A DNA stretch of 35,776 nucleotides. Origin: Thermoflexus hugenholtzii JAD2. Lineage in GTDB: Bacteria > Chloroflexota > Dehalococcoidia > UBA2979. The notes under the pieces are model-generated. The model was not told the DNA's origin. It saw nothing but the letters and a program-made list of their open reading frames with translations, and did no database searches. The position numbers and the translations under genes are program-made. Below are positions 17,118 through 26,565 of the stretch, piece by piece. Position 1 is the stretch's first letter, and every line of letters starts with the position of its first letter. The stretch is taken from positions 1-35,776 of the forward strand of contig CAMDNW010000018.1 in assembly GCA_945903275.1 (NCBI GenBank). The letters run 5' to 3'.

Positions 17118-18455
17118 GTGCGCATCCTCTCCGTCGGCCGCCCCCTCGCCAACCCCGCCATCGATAACCACTCCATCTTCAACGCCCCCGCCTTCTCCGA
17201 CTTCGAGGCCATCGCCATCGACCCCGCAGGCGTCCTCGACGCCGTCCGCGAGGCCGCCGAGGGCCGTGGCGACCACCGCACCTACTCCGACCTCCATGTC
17301 GTCAACGGCCCTTCGCAGGGCGACTCCGTCTCTATCGCCGATATCCTCCACCGCCGCCGCGACGAGACGGCCCGCCTCCTTGAGCGCGGCGGCATCGTCG
17401 TCGTCTTTGGTGCACCTCAGTCCACCCTCCCACAGGTACTCGGCTTCGCTGGTGCCGATCGCTACCACTTCCTCCCCGCGCCCGCCGGCCTCGCTTGGGC
17501 GCCCCCGCTCCTCGTCTGGGGCGAAGGTCAAGCCGTCGCTATCACCGCCCACGCGCATCCCTTCGCCCGCTACATCGAGGCCGTCCACGACGACCTCCGT
17601 TACCGTGCTGTCTTCGATGACCGCTCGCCTGCCTTCATCGAGGCCATAGCCAGCAGCACAGCTACCGTCTTCGCCCGCACCGGCGGCGGCGCACCTGTTG
17701 GCGTGGAGTTCGCCGCCCTCGGCGGCCGGGTCGTCTTCCTCCCCGCCGGCTCAGACCGTGCGAGCGTCTTCGAGATGGGTACCGCCATCGAGGCTGCCGT
17801 TCGCGATCTCCTCGCCCTCCCCGACCCCGGCGAAGAGCCGCCCTTCTGGCTCGACACGCAGGATGTCCCCGGTCTCGCCCCGCTCACCGAGGTTGCCACC
17901 GTCGCCCGTGACCTTGCGACCACCGCCGCCGAGCGTGCCGCCGCTGCCGAGTCGGAGGCTGCCGCCATCACCCGCGTCCGCGATGTCCTCTGGCGTGAAG
18001 GCCCACACGGCCTCCTCCCCGCCGTCCTTCGTTGCTGCGAACTCCTCGGCTTCGCCGTCTACAAGCAGCGCGATGGCGTCCTCCTCCGCTGCCTCGATGG
18101 CGACCTGCTCCTTGAGGCCGAAGGTGCCATCGCCGAGGTTGGCATGGCTCCCCACTATCGCCTTCGCGCCCGTATCGACGCCGCCATTGCAGCGGGCGAC
18201 CCTCCGCCGCGAGGCTTGGTCGTCGCCAACGGCCAACGCCACACCGCCCCTGACCGCCGCGACTGCCCTTACCTAGACGCCCTCCGTGTCGCCTCCGAGG
18301 CCACCCGCTACGCCCTCCTCCCCGCCCCCGCCCTCTTCGCCGCCGCCCGCGCCGCGATGACCGGTGCCGACCCCGCCACCCTCGCCACCATCCGACAGCG
18401 CCTCATCGCCACCGACGGCCTCATAACGCTCGCTGGCTTATTGGGTGAGTCTTGA
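17118..18455 (+). CDS. Unrecognised protein with degenerate restriction-endonuclease-like C-terminus
   Basis: A 445-aa protein starting at GTG 17118. Residues 1-240 look like an alpha/beta domain (GGIVVVFGAP at 91-100, GRVVFLPAGS at 203-212) of no family I can name. Residues 255-290 form an Ala/Glu-rich coiled coil. Residues about 300-415 follow the pattern of PD-(D/E)XK-fold domains: LLGFAVYKQRDG, then DLLLEAEG (329-336), RGLVVANGQR with a following basic Asp/Arg stretch, and YALLPAPALF. The expected E-x-K is E333-A-E335, so the catalytic Lys is missing and the domain is probably inactive or a sensor. The TGA stop overlaps the antitoxin start (TTGA). Function unknown; the fold call is an inference from pattern. 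Confidence 0.7.
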   Translation: MRILSVGRPLANPAIDNHSIFNAPAFSDFEAIAIDPAGVLDAVREAAEGRGDHRTYSDLHVVNGPSQGDSVSIADILHRRRDETARLLERGGIVVVFGAPQSTLPQVLGFAGADRYHFLPAPAGLAWAPPLLVWGEGQAVAITAHAHPFARYIEAVHDDLRYRAVFDDRSPAFIEAIASSTATVFARTGGGAPVGVEFAALGGRVVFLPAGSDRASVFEMGTAIEAAVRDLLALPDPGEEPPFWLDTQDVPGLAPLTEVATVARDLATTAAERAAAAESEAAAITRVRDVLWREGPHGLLPAVLRCCELLGFAVYKQRDGVLLRCLDGDLLLEAEGAIAEVGMAPHYRLRARIDAAIAAGDPPPRGLVVANGQRHTAPDRRDCPYLDALRVASEATRYALLPAPALFAAARAAMTGADPATLATIRQRLIATDGLITLAGLLGES

Positions 18456-18688
18456 CCGTGGGAGCCTACGAAGCCAAGACCAACCTCTCCCGCCTGCTCG
18501 CTGAGGTTGCGGGCGGCGAGGAATTCACGATCACCCGGCACGGCCGTGCTGTCGTGCGGCTCGTACCTACTTCCAAGCCAGATCGCGAGCGTGTGCTGCG
18601 TGCCATCGAGCGCATCAAGGAACTCAGCCGCGGCAAACACGCGACTGCCGATGAAATCCGTGAGTTGATCGCCGAAGGCCGTAAGTAG
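18452..18688 (+). CDS. Phd/YefM-type antitoxin of a VapBC pair
   Basis: A 78-aa protein with the typical Phd/YefM N-terminal DNA-binding fold: VGAYEAKTNLSRLLAEVAGGEEFTITRHGRAV, in which AKTNLSRLL is the hallmark helix and ITRHGRAVVRLVP the dimer strands. The C-terminal helices (RERVLRAIERIKELSRG, DEIRELIAEGRK) would be the toxin-neutralising part. The start is TTG at 18452, overlapping the preceding stop by TTGA, so it is translated by coupling from the 445-aa gene; GTG at 18458 is an alternative. The toxin gene follows after 3 nt. Autoregulation with the toxin is expected from the family, but no operator was identified. Confidence 0.88.
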   Translation: MTVGAYEAKTNLSRLLAEVAGGEEFTITRHGRAVVRLVPTSKPDRERVLRAIERIKELSRGKHATADEIRELIAEGRK

Positions 18689-18691
18689 CCA

Positions 18692-19102
18692 GTGCCCTTC
18701 GTGCTCGATGCCTCGGTGACGATCGCATGGCTGCTCGATGAAGACACGGCTTATGCTTCACTGTCACTCCTTGAGCGCATGGCGGATGAAGGAGCAATTG
18801 TCGCCTCGGTTTGGCCGCTTGAGATCTCAAACGCTCTCTGCATGAGCGAAGTTCACAGGCGGATCACTTCGTCTGAGTGTCTAAATTTCGCTACGGAAGT
18901 AGAAGCGATGTTAATCACTGTCGACGAGACATCGCTGAACCGAGCACTCGGCGTCATCAGCGCACTGGCGTCCGAATACCGGCTGACTGTCTACGATGCG
19001 AGTTATTTGGAGTTAGCGATCCGCGCGGATTTGCCGCTGGCCACGATCGACGGCCCGCTGCGACAGGCCGCTCTCCGCGCAGGCGTTCAACTACTTCATT
19101 GA
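18692..19102 (+). CDS. vapC: VapC-type PIN-domain ribonuclease toxin
   Basis: A 136-aa PIN-domain protein. The acidic active-site residues expected for VapC are all present: D6 in MPFVLDAS, E44 in WPLEISNAL, D102 in TVYDASYLELA and D120 in LATIDGPL. The family cleaves tRNA or rRNA when not bound by its antitoxin. GTG at 18692 begins 3 nt after the antitoxin stop. Codon use is less GC-biased than in the 445-aa gene (more AAT, TTA and ATT codons), which may reflect horizontal gain of the module. It converges on fabV across a hairpin repeat. Confidence 0.93.
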   Translation: MPFVLDASVTIAWLLDEDTAYASLSLLERMADEGAIVASVWPLEISNALCMSEVHRRITSSECLNFATEVEAMLITVDETSLNRALGVISALASEYRLTVYDASYLELAIRADLPLATIDGPLRQAALRAGVQLLH

Positions 19103-19107
19103 TGTTC

Positions 19108-19145
19108 CGGCACCTCTCTCCCTGGGAGAGGAGTACCGGGTGAGG
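19108..19145. repeat. CCTCTCC/GGAGAGG-type hairpin repeat, copy 2
   Basis: The plus strand reads CACCTCTCTCCCTGGGAGAGG then AGTACCGGGTGAGGT. The hairpin CTCTCCC/GGGAGAG has almost no loop. On the minus strand CCTCACCC starts directly after the fabV TGA. It lies between the convergent vapC and fabV genes and could terminate both. Confidence 0.7.
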
Positions 19146-20366
19146 TCAGCTCTCACTCATATCTATGATGTCCTTGTTCGTCCGGTGTATCTCCGTCGGC
19201 TTCGAGTAGTCCACCCCCGTCACCCCGAACCCGAACAACCCCTCGAACTCCTGCTTGTACCCGTCGTAGTCGCCCAGGATGTTCAGCGTCTCCGTCGTGA
19301 TCTTCGCGAACCGCTCCTTCACCTCGGCCTGCACGTCCTCGCGCATCTCCCAGTCATCGAGGTGGATCATGCCGTCCTCTGCCAGCGTCGGCCACGGCTT
19401 GAATACCTGGAAATGGTCGTGGATCAGCCGCGCGATCTGCGCGATCGTCGTCTCCTCCAGCCGCTTCTCCTGCAGCACCTTCCGCAGCACGCTCAGGTAC
19501 AGCGGCACCGCTGGAATCGCCGCCGAGGCCTGCGTGATCGTCGACTTGTTCGCGCTGATGTACGCGCCACCGTCGACTGCCTGCTTCATGAGCGGGTTCA
19601 GTCGGAACCCCGTCGCCTCTAGATGCTCTTTCGCGCGGCCGATCGTCCCCGCGCGGTACACCGGATGCGTAACCTCCGGGCCGATGTAGGTGTATGCCAC
19701 CGTGTACGCCTGCTGGTCAAGCAGATTCTCGTCGATCAGCAACCGCATCCACTTCGCCCAGTCCTCGCCGCCCATCACCTTCACCGTGTCGCGGATCTCG
19801 TCCTCGGTGGCTGGCTCCAGCGGCAAGTCCAGCACCTCGTTCGTGCGCAGGTCGATCGTCTTGCCGGTGTACGGCGCGCCAATCGGCTTCAGCACGCTGC
19901 TGTACGTGATCCCCGTCTCCGGGTCGCGCCGCCGGGGTGCGGCGATGCTGTACGCGACAAAGTTCAGCTTGCCGAAGTTCTTCTTCAACTCCGCCACCGT
20001 CGCCTGCTTCACCTCGTCCGAGAAACAGTCGCCGTTGATCGTCCGCAGCGTCCGGTACTCCTCCTGCGCGATCCGCGTCGCCTCAATCACGTTGTACCAG
20101 CCCGCCGACCCTGTCCGCTCCTCCGTCGACGGCCGTTCGAGACATACTCCGAGCGCCTTCCCACCCGACGAGAAGTTCGTACACAGCGTCGTCGCGAGGC
20201 CGTACCCCGTGCTCGACCCGATCACGAGCACGTTGTCCATCTTCCCGCCCGTGCTCGTCGTCCTTGCGTGTGCCCACAGGTTCTGCACGTTCACCGCGCA
20301 CCCGTCTGGATGCGCGTTCGTGGCGATGTACCCGCGGATACGCGGCGTAACGACTTGTAGTGACAC
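19146..20366 (-). CDS. fabV: Trans-2-enoyl-CoA / enoyl-ACP reductase (FabV family)
   Basis: NADH-dependent reductase (406 aa) of the FabV/TER family that reduces the trans-2 double bond of enoyl thioesters in fatty acid synthesis. The N-terminus IRGYIATNAHPDGC is family-specific, followed by the cofactor loop VIGSSTGYGLA (about 48-58). The catalytic Y-x8-K is Y237 with K246 in VYRAGTIGRAKEHLE, and the substrate loop shows YSIAAPRRRDP. GTG 20366 is chosen over the upstream frame opening at 20411, because GGAGG lies 6 nt before it and family homology begins there. Length matches the family. FabV was first described in gammaproteobacteria and Treponema, so transfer is possible. Confidence 0.96.
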   Translation of the reverse strand: MSLQVVTPRIRGYIATNAHPDGCAVNVQNLWAHARTTSTGGKMDNVLVIGSSTGYGLATTLCTNFSSGGKALGVCLERPSTEERTGSAGWYNVIEATRIAQEEYRTLRTINGDCFSDEVKQATVAELKKNFGKLNFVAYSIAAPRRRDPETGITYSSVLKPIGAPYTGKTIDLRTNEVLDLPLEPATEDEIRDTVKVMGGEDWAKWMRLLIDENLLDQQAYTVAYTYIGPEVTHPVYRAGTIGRAKEHLEATGFRLNPLMKQAVDGGAYISANKSTITQASAAIPAVPLYLSVLRKVLQEKRLEETTIAQIARLIHDHFQVFKPWPTLAEDGMIHLDDWEMREDVQAEVKERFAKITTETLNILGDYDGYKQEFEGLFGFGVTGVDYSKPTEIHRTNKDIIDMSES

Positions 20367-20398
20367 TCGAACCTCCCCCTCGGCTGCGACGCCGCCGC

Positions 20399-20416
20399 GA
20401 TGATGGCACAATCATC
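20399..20416. promoter_or_regulatory. Dyad upstream of fabV
   Basis: GATGAT, a 6-nt spacer and ATCATC form a perfect interrupted palindrome 33 nt before the fabV start, in the divergent space shared with the gene at 20499. It could be an operator for a fatty-acid regulator, but no such regulator gene is in the window and the site could be fortuitous. Confidence 0.3.
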
Positions 20417-20498
20417 CCACAGCGGGCACCCACTGCCTCCAATACATCCCGAGGCTCCCTGAGGCCGTATTACACGAGAAAACGACAGGACTTGCCCC

Positions 20499-21080
20499 AT
20501 GCGTTCCGTGCGTCTCATCCTTGCCGGTGTCGCCGTCCTGGTCCTCGTCGCCTCCGCCCTCGGCATCGGCCTCGCCTTCCGCCTCACCAGCGCGCCCAAG
20601 GCCGTCGATCTCGCCACTTGGGCCGACCGTATGTGCGGTGCAGACCTCGCCTACAGTCAGGCCATCCTCGGCGCCGTCGATGGCGTCTCCCCCCAGTCCC
20701 TCGAACTTGAGGCTCGGAAGCAGCGTGGTGCACGCATCGGCAAAGTGCAGGTCGATGCCGCCACCGCCATGCTCGCCGCCCTCAAGGCCATGCAACCGCC
20801 GGAGGCCGCCCGCGTCCTCCACGAGGCCCTCGTCCGCGAGAAGGAAGAAGAACTCGCCGCCACAGTGGAACAACTCGAAGCCGTCGCCAAGGCTTCCACG
20901 GCCCAGCAGATCGCCGTCGCCAACGCCAATGTCCGCTTCCGCCGCGAAAGTCAGGCCCAGAACACCAGCGCGGCCCTTGCCAACCTCGGCGCAGATGTCC
21001 AGGCGGCCCTGAAGGGCGCTCCCAACTGCAACCGCACCCCCGGTGCGCCTCCTCCAGCCGCGCCTGCCCCCGGCGCATAG
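20499..21080 (+). CDS. Membrane-anchored or secreted helical protein, unknown
   Basis: A 193-aa protein. Residues 1-30 (MRSVRLILAGVAVLVLVASA onward) form a signal anchor or uncleaved signal peptide. The rest is Ala/Gln/Glu-rich and helical (LREKEEELAATVEQL-like heptads around 115-150), with two cysteines (about 46 and 177) that could pair outside the cytosol. The C-terminal tail is Pro/Ala-rich. No family was recognised. The ATG follows an AGGA at about 10 nt. It is divergent from fabV with 132 nt between starts and has no partner gene downstream except the broken ABM-like frame. Confidence 0.65.
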   Translation: MRSVRLILAGVAVLVLVASALGIGLAFRLTSAPKAVDLATWADRMCGADLAYSQAILGAVDGVSPQSLELEARKQRGARIGKVQVDAATAMLAALKAMQPPEAARVLHEALVREKEEELAATVEQLEAVAKASTAQQIAVANANVRFRRESQAQNTSAALANLGADVQAALKGAPNCNRTPGAPPPAAPAPGA

Positions 21081-21201
21081 CCACCTAGCCCAGACACGTG
21101 GGCAGTCGAAGCTAAGGTCGCTGTTCGTCGGCTGTCACGCACCTCGGAGTTATCCTCCGGGCGTGACAGCGATCGCCGGTTCCGCGAATCTGGAGCCAGT
21201 C

Positions 21202-21510
21202 ATGCCCTACGTACGCGCCTCGATCGTCCATCCCCGGCTCGGCCACGACACTGAGGTGAAAGCAATCCTCCGCAAACTCGTCGCGCTCTACGAGCAGCAG
21301 CCCGGCTACGTCCACGCTACTTCCTCGAACACGGTGACGGCTCAGGGGTCTACGGCCGCATTGGCGTCTGGGAGAAGCGCGGGGATGCTGAGCGTGCTGC
21401 CCTGACAGAGCACGACCGCGTCCCCCGCGCCGATCTCAATCGCGCCGTTGTTGAGGAGTCGCACGAGGAGTATTCGTTCGTCGGCGCGCCCAGCGGCAAG
21501 TACCCGCTGC

Positions 21511-21539
<29 letters not shown>
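21202..21539 (+). pseudogene. Frameshifted ABM-like (dimeric alpha/beta barrel) protein
   Basis: From ATG 21202 (GGAG upstream) the frame reads MPYVRASIVHPRLGHDTEV, then LVALYEQQPGYVH, and loses sense after 21315. The -1 frame from 21315 continues naturally as RYFLEHGDGSGVYGRIGVWE, ending at a TGA at 21537. Joined, the two parts make a roughly 112-aa protein resembling antibiotic-biosynthesis-monooxygenase-like stress proteins, which often have this length and LxxxQPGY pattern. The 3' part runs 29 nt into lepA, so its native end may also be lost. One indel separates it from an intact gene; a sequencing error is possible. Confidence 0.7.
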
Positions 21540-23343
<1,804 letters not shown>

Positions 23344-23424
23344 GCACCCATGGTAAGCCCACCGCTTGCGTGGCGCTCCGGCTCGCGACAATGCGCTGAG
23401 GCAACCCGCAGTCTGGTACACAAT

Positions 23425-23455
23425 AACGAAGCCCGGGCAACGCCCGGGCTTCGTT
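23425..23455 (-). terminator. Rho-independent terminator after oppF
   Basis: A perfect 14-bp inverted repeat (AACGAAGCCCGGGC and its complement) with a 3-nt loop lies 20 nt past the oppF stop. On the minus strand the stem is followed by ATTGT, giving a short T-rich tail. It separates the oppDF transcription unit from lepA. Confidence 0.85.
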
Positions 23456-23475
23456 CATCATTCCAAAGCCGAAAC

Positions 23476-24489
23476 TTACACCCTGTGGCACGCCACCCAG
23501 TGCAACGGCGCCACTTCGCGCCACTCTGGAAGCGCCTCACGGCACTCGTCGATCGCGATCGGGCACCGCGTGTGGAACACGCAACCCGAAGGCGGCCGCA
23601 ACGGAGACGGCACGTCGCCCGTCAGGATGATGCGCTCACGCGTCTTCTCTAGGTCAGGGTCGGTAATCGGTACTGCCGACAGCAGCGCCTTGGTGTACGG
23701 GTGCAACGGGTTTTCGTACAACTCGTTGCGGCCGGCCAGCTCCACTATGTGGCCTAGGTACATCACCGCCACGCGGTCGGAGATGTGCCGCACCACCGCA
23801 AGGTCGTGCGCGATAAACAGGTACGTCAAGTTGAACTCGGACTGCAAGTCCTCCAGCAGGTTGATGATCTGCGCCTGAATCGATACGTCCAGCGCCGATA
23901 CTGGCTCGTCGCACACGATGAAGTCCGGCTCCACCGCCAGCGACCGGGCGATGCCGATGCGCTGCCGCTGCCCGCCTGAGAACTCGTGCGGATACCGCTT
24001 CGCGAAGTACGGGTTCAGCCCGACTGCGTTCAGGATGTAGTTGACGCGCTCCTCGCGCTCCTTGCCGGAGTGCAGGCCGTGGATCACCATCGGCTCCGCC
24101 ACGATGTTGTGCACGTTCATGCGCGGGTTCAGAGATGAGTACGGATCCTGAAAAATCATCTGCATCCGGCGGCGGAACGACCGCAAGGCCCCGCCCTTTA
24201 TTTGCGTCAGTTCCGTCCCGTCAAAGTTTACCGAGCCATCGGTTGGTCGGTACAACTGCAGGATGGCGCGGCCAGTCGTGGACTTGCCGCAGCCCGACTC
24301 CCCTACCAGTCCCAGCGTCTCGCCACGGTTCACGTGGAACGAGATGCCGTCTACGGCCTTCACGTCCGCGACCTTCTTCTGGATGATCGTCCCGGCCGTG
24401 ACCGGGAAATACATCTTCAGGTCGGTGACCGTGACGAGCGGCTCACCCATCTTCGTGTTAGTTTTGGACCCTTGCGTGCTCGTGGTCAT
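23476..24489 (-). CDS. oppF: Oligopeptide/dipeptide ABC transporter ATPase, OppF/DppF type
   Basis: Cytosolic ATPase (337 aa) of a peptide ABC importer. It shows Walker [10 protein letters not shown], the Q-loop [14 protein letters not shown], the signature [15 protein letters not shown], Walker [13 protein letters not shown] and the H-loop FIAHDLAVV. The C-terminal oligopeptide_transporter extension ends with a Cys-containing region, [14 protein letters not shown], typical of OppD/F. ATG 24489 starts 11 nt after the oppD stop, with AAGGGG ahead. It forms a heterodimer with OppD. No permease genes are nearby, so membrane partners must be encoded elsewhere. Confidence 0.95.
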   Translation of the reverse strand: MTTSTQGSKTNTKMGEPLVTVTDLKMYFPVTAGTIIQKKVADVKAVDGISFHVNRGETLGLVGESGCGKSTTGRAILQLYRPTDGSVNFDGTELTQIKGGALRSFRRRMQMIFQDPYSSLNPRMNVHNIVAEPMVIHGLHSGKEREERVNYILNAVGLNPYFAKRYPHEFSGGQRQRIGIARSLAVEPDFIVCDEPVSALDVSIQAQIINLLEDLQSEFNLTYLFIAHDLAVVRHISDRVAVMYLGHIVELAGRNELYENPLHPYTKALLSAVPITDPDLEKTRERIILTGDVPSPLRPPSGCVFHTRCPIAIDECREALPEWREVAPLHWVACHRV

Positions 24490-24500
24490 GCGTGCGCCCC

Positions 24501-25523
24501 TTATCCCCGAGCCGCCGCCACCGACGAGGTGGCCGCGACCGTCTGCTCGTCCACCATCGGGTTCCGCCAGCAGGCGGCCCAGTGCGCCTCGCCTTTCAGC
24601 TCCAGCGGCGGTGCCTCCGTGTGGCACTTCTCAATCCGCCACACACATCGAGGCTCGAATGAGCACCCAGGAATTGCATCTACCAGCAACGGCGGCTGGC
24701 CGTCGATTGCGAACAGTCGCACGTGATCCGCCGCGTCCAGGCGCGGCACTGAAGCCATCAGGCCCACGGTATAGGGGTGGCGCGGCTCCTTGAAGATGTC
24801 GCGTGTCAAACCCGACTCCACGATCTTTCCGGCGTACATCACGTTCACCCGGTCGGCATACCGAGCCACCACGCCCAAGTTGTGCGTGATGACCACCACG
24901 GCCGTGCCGAGTTCCTTGGACAGCCGCGCCATGATTTCCAGAATTTGTGCCTGAATCGTTACGTCCAGCGCAGTCGTCGGTTCGTCCGCCAGCAGCAGTT
25001 TCGGGTTACACGACAGCGCCATCGCGATCATCACGCGCTGGCGCATACCGCCGGAGAACTGGTGCGGGTAATCCTTCAGCCGCTGACGGGCTTCTGGGAT
25101 ACCCACCATCTCCAGCAGTTCAGTGGCTCGCGTATCAGCGTCGCTGTCATTGAGCTTTAGGTGTAGCTTGATCGCCTCTGTCAGCTGCTGACCGATCGAT
25201 AGCACCGGGTTGAGCGATGTCATCGGCTCCTGAAACACCATTGCGATCCGGTTGCCGCGAATGGTCCGGAGTTCTTCATCCGACAGTTCGAGAAGGTTCT
25301 GCCCCTCGAAGATGATCTCGCCCTCGACGATCCGTCCGGGCGGTTGCGGGATGAGCCGCAGGATCGACATCGCGGTGACGGACTTGCCGCACCCCGACTC
25401 CCCCACCAGTCCCAGCGTCTCACCTTCGTCGAGATCCCAAGAGACCCCATCGACGGCGCGTACTACGCCCTCCTCTGTGTAGAAGTACGTCCGGAGATTC
25501 TTGACCTCAAGCAGTTTTGCCAT
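24501..25523 (-). CDS. oppD: Oligopeptide/dipeptide ABC transporter ATPase, OppD/DppD type
   Basis: ATPase subunit (340 aa) with Walker [14 protein letters not shown]-loop [13 protein letters not shown], signature [15 protein letters not shown], Walker [13 protein letters not shown] and H-loop VITHNLGVV. The C-terminal OppD/F zinc- or cluster-like Cys region ([14 protein letters not shown]) follows, characteristic of peptide and nickel importers. Start ATG 25523. Partner of the downstream oppF (11-nt gap). A fragment of a peptide-binding protein lies far away at 35364, but no intact binding-protein or permease gene lies in the window. Confidence 0.95.
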   Translation of the reverse strand: MAKLLEVKNLRTYFYTEEGVVRAVDGVSWDLDEGETLGLVGESGCGKSVTAMSILRLIPQPPGRIVEGEIIFEGQNLLELSDEELRTIRGNRIAMVFQEPMTSLNPVLSIGQQLTEAIKLHLKLNDSDADTRATELLEMVGIPEARQRLKDYPHQFSGGMRQRVMIAMALSCNPKLLLADEPTTALDVTIQAQILEIMARLSKELGTAVVVITHNLGVVARYADRVNVMYAGKIVESGLTRDIFKEPRHPYTVGLMASVPRLDAADHVRLFAIDGQPPLLVDAIPGCSFEPRCVWRIEKCHTEAPPLELKGEAHWAACWRNPMVDEQTVAATSSVAAARG

Positions 25524-25589
25524 GCAGCGCCCCCCCTGAATCGCCCCGCCCTTAGTGGAGTCTCATCACGTTCCCCTGCCGGCCAAGCC

Positions 25590-25674
25590 TGGTGGGGAAG
25601 AGGAGACTCGAACTCCCACGCCTTGCGGCACATGATCCTAAGTCATGCTCGTCTGCCAGTTCCGACACTTCCCC
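25590..25674 (-). tRNA. tRNA-Leu (anticodon TAG)
   Basis: Acceptor GGGGAAG (25674-25668) pairs with CTTCCCC. The anticodon loop is CTTAGGA with anticodon TAG for leucine codons of the CTN box. The T-loop is GTTCGAGTC and the 3' CCA is encoded (25592-25590). It has the long variable arm expected of tRNA-Leu and lies between tRNA-Lys and oppD, probably in one transcript with tRNA-Lys. Confidence 0.93.
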
Positions 25675-25728
25675 CGGCAGGACGATCCCCAGATTGCTGA
25701 CGGAAACTCCTTTGCGGCGAGTGGGTGC

Positions 25729-25803
25729 TGGTGAGCCCCCAGGGACTCGAACCCTGAACCGGCTGATTAAGAGTCAGCTGCTCTACCATTGAGCTAGAGG
25801 CCC
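25729..25803 (-). tRNA. tRNA-Lys (anticodon CTT)
   Basis: The acceptor stem GGGCCTC (25803-25797) pairs with GGGGCTC through two G-U pairs. The D-arm is TAGCTCAATGG, the anticodon loop CTCTTAA gives CTT, and the T-arm has GTTCGAGTC. CCA is encoded. A promoter-like pair lies upstream (25855-25882). Confidence 0.95.
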
Positions 25804-25854
25804 ACGGGTTCAGGATAACACCACTCGCTTTCGAGGCGACTCCGTTCGCGGGAC

Positions 25855-25882
25855 ACTATCAGGCGGTTTACTTGCATGTCAA
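25855..25882 (-). promoter_or_regulatory. Promoter of the tRNA-Lys/tRNA-Leu unit
   Basis: On the minus strand a consensus TTGACA (25882-25877) is followed by a 16-nt spacer and GATAGT (25860-25855), which keeps 4 of 6 -10 consensus bases. Transcription would start about 45 nt before tRNA-Lys. Confidence 0.65.
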
Positions 25883-25931
25883 CGAATGTGAACACTGGAT
25901 TCCCTGCCGTGTAACAAGCGTGCACCCCGCG

Positions 25932-25960
25932 TTGCACCCCTCGCGGCTCGGCGATATTCT
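25932..25960 (+). promoter_or_regulatory. Promoter of tRNA-Val
   Basis: TTGCAC (25932-25937), a 17-nt spacer and TATTCT (25955-25960) lie 22 nt before the mature tRNA-Val start at 25983, an arrangement typical of a sigma-70 tRNA promoter. Confidence 0.75.
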
Positions 25961-25982
25961 CGCCTGCGCACCGGCTACACCG

Positions 25983-26059
25983 GGGCGGTTAGCTCAGTTG
26001 GTTAGAGCGCTGCGTTGACATCGCAGAGGTCACTGGTTCGAATCCAGTATCGCCCACCA
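25983..26059 (+). tRNA. tRNA-Val (anticodon GAC)
   Basis: Acceptor GGGCGGT pairs with ATCGCCC. The D-arm is TAGCTCAGTTGG, the anticodon stem-loop CTGCG-TTGACAT-CGCAG gives GAC for valine codons GTC/GTT, the T-loop is GTTCGAATC, and CCA is encoded at 26057-26059. Confidence 0.97.
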
Positions 26060-26074
26060 CTCTTTTGGCCCTGT

Positions 26075-26356
26075 CTACCTGCGAAACACCCGCTCCCAGA
26101 ACGCCAGCTCACGCCGCTCGTACTCCGCCTTCGCCGCCGTGTGCCCCTTCCCGTGCGACGCTCCCAAGGCCACCCAGTACTCCGTCGCCTCTCCCGCCAC
26201 CGAGAACAACTCCCTCTGGTTGTCCGGCGTGACGTGAATGTCCGCACCGTCCTCGATTACCAGCAGCGGCCGCCCCGCCCGCCACGCTCGCGCCTTGAAC
26301 GGCGAGATGTCCGTCGCCCGCACCCCCAGCCGCCATTCGCGCATCGAAGCCCTCAT
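26075..26356 (-). pseudogene. C-terminal remnant of an alpha/beta hydrolase
   Basis: A 93-codon frame that matches only the last third of serine hydrolases: a ...DISPFKARAWRAGRP segment, then PLLVIEDGADIHVTPDN (the strand carrying the acidic triad residue) and VALGASHGKGHTAAKAEYER (the region carrying the catalytic His). The nucleophile elbow and N-terminal fold are absent. An in-frame TAA lies just upstream at about 26370, so the rest of the gene is gone. Dispersed repeats follow directly (26392 and 26490), which suggests rearrangement removed the 5' part. Could still be expressed as a small protein from ATG 26356, but function is unlikely. Confidence 0.65.
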
Positions 26357-26391
26357 GTCCCGCGCTTACCGCACTCCCACCCCAGCCACCT

Positions 26392-26425
26392 CCCGTTCGT
26401 GGTGGGCCTGTCGAACCATGAATGA
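26392..26425. repeat. Dispersed short repeat of the TTCGTGGTGGGCCTGTCGAA type
   Basis: The sequence CCCGTTCGTGGTGGGCCTG followed by TCGAACCATGA is an imperfect palindrome (TTCG...CGAA). It resembles a short element widely scattered in intergenic DNA of many bacteria, recognised from memory (its reverse translates as MVRQAHHER). Only one copy is in this window. It sits at the broken 5' end of the hydrolase remnant. Confidence 0.5.
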
Positions 26426-26489
26426 GACCACCGAACAATCGCATGCCGCCCCGGTTGCCTCTCCTACAGGTGGGTGTGAGTGTTCCAGT

Positions 26490-26529
26490 CCCTCTCCCGT
26501 CCCGGAGGAGAGGGGGCTAGGGGTGAGGT
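26490..26529. repeat. CCTCTCC/GGAGAGG hairpin repeat, copy 3
   Basis: The plus strand reads CCCTCTCCCGTCCCGGAGGAGAGGG then GGCTAGGGGTGAGGT. It has the same hairpin and GGGTGAGGT tail as the copies at 15331 and 19108. It lies upstream of the thrS T-box leader. Confidence 0.65.
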
Positions 26530-26565
26530 CTGTTACCATTTTCGAGCACGCGCACATCAACCGAT

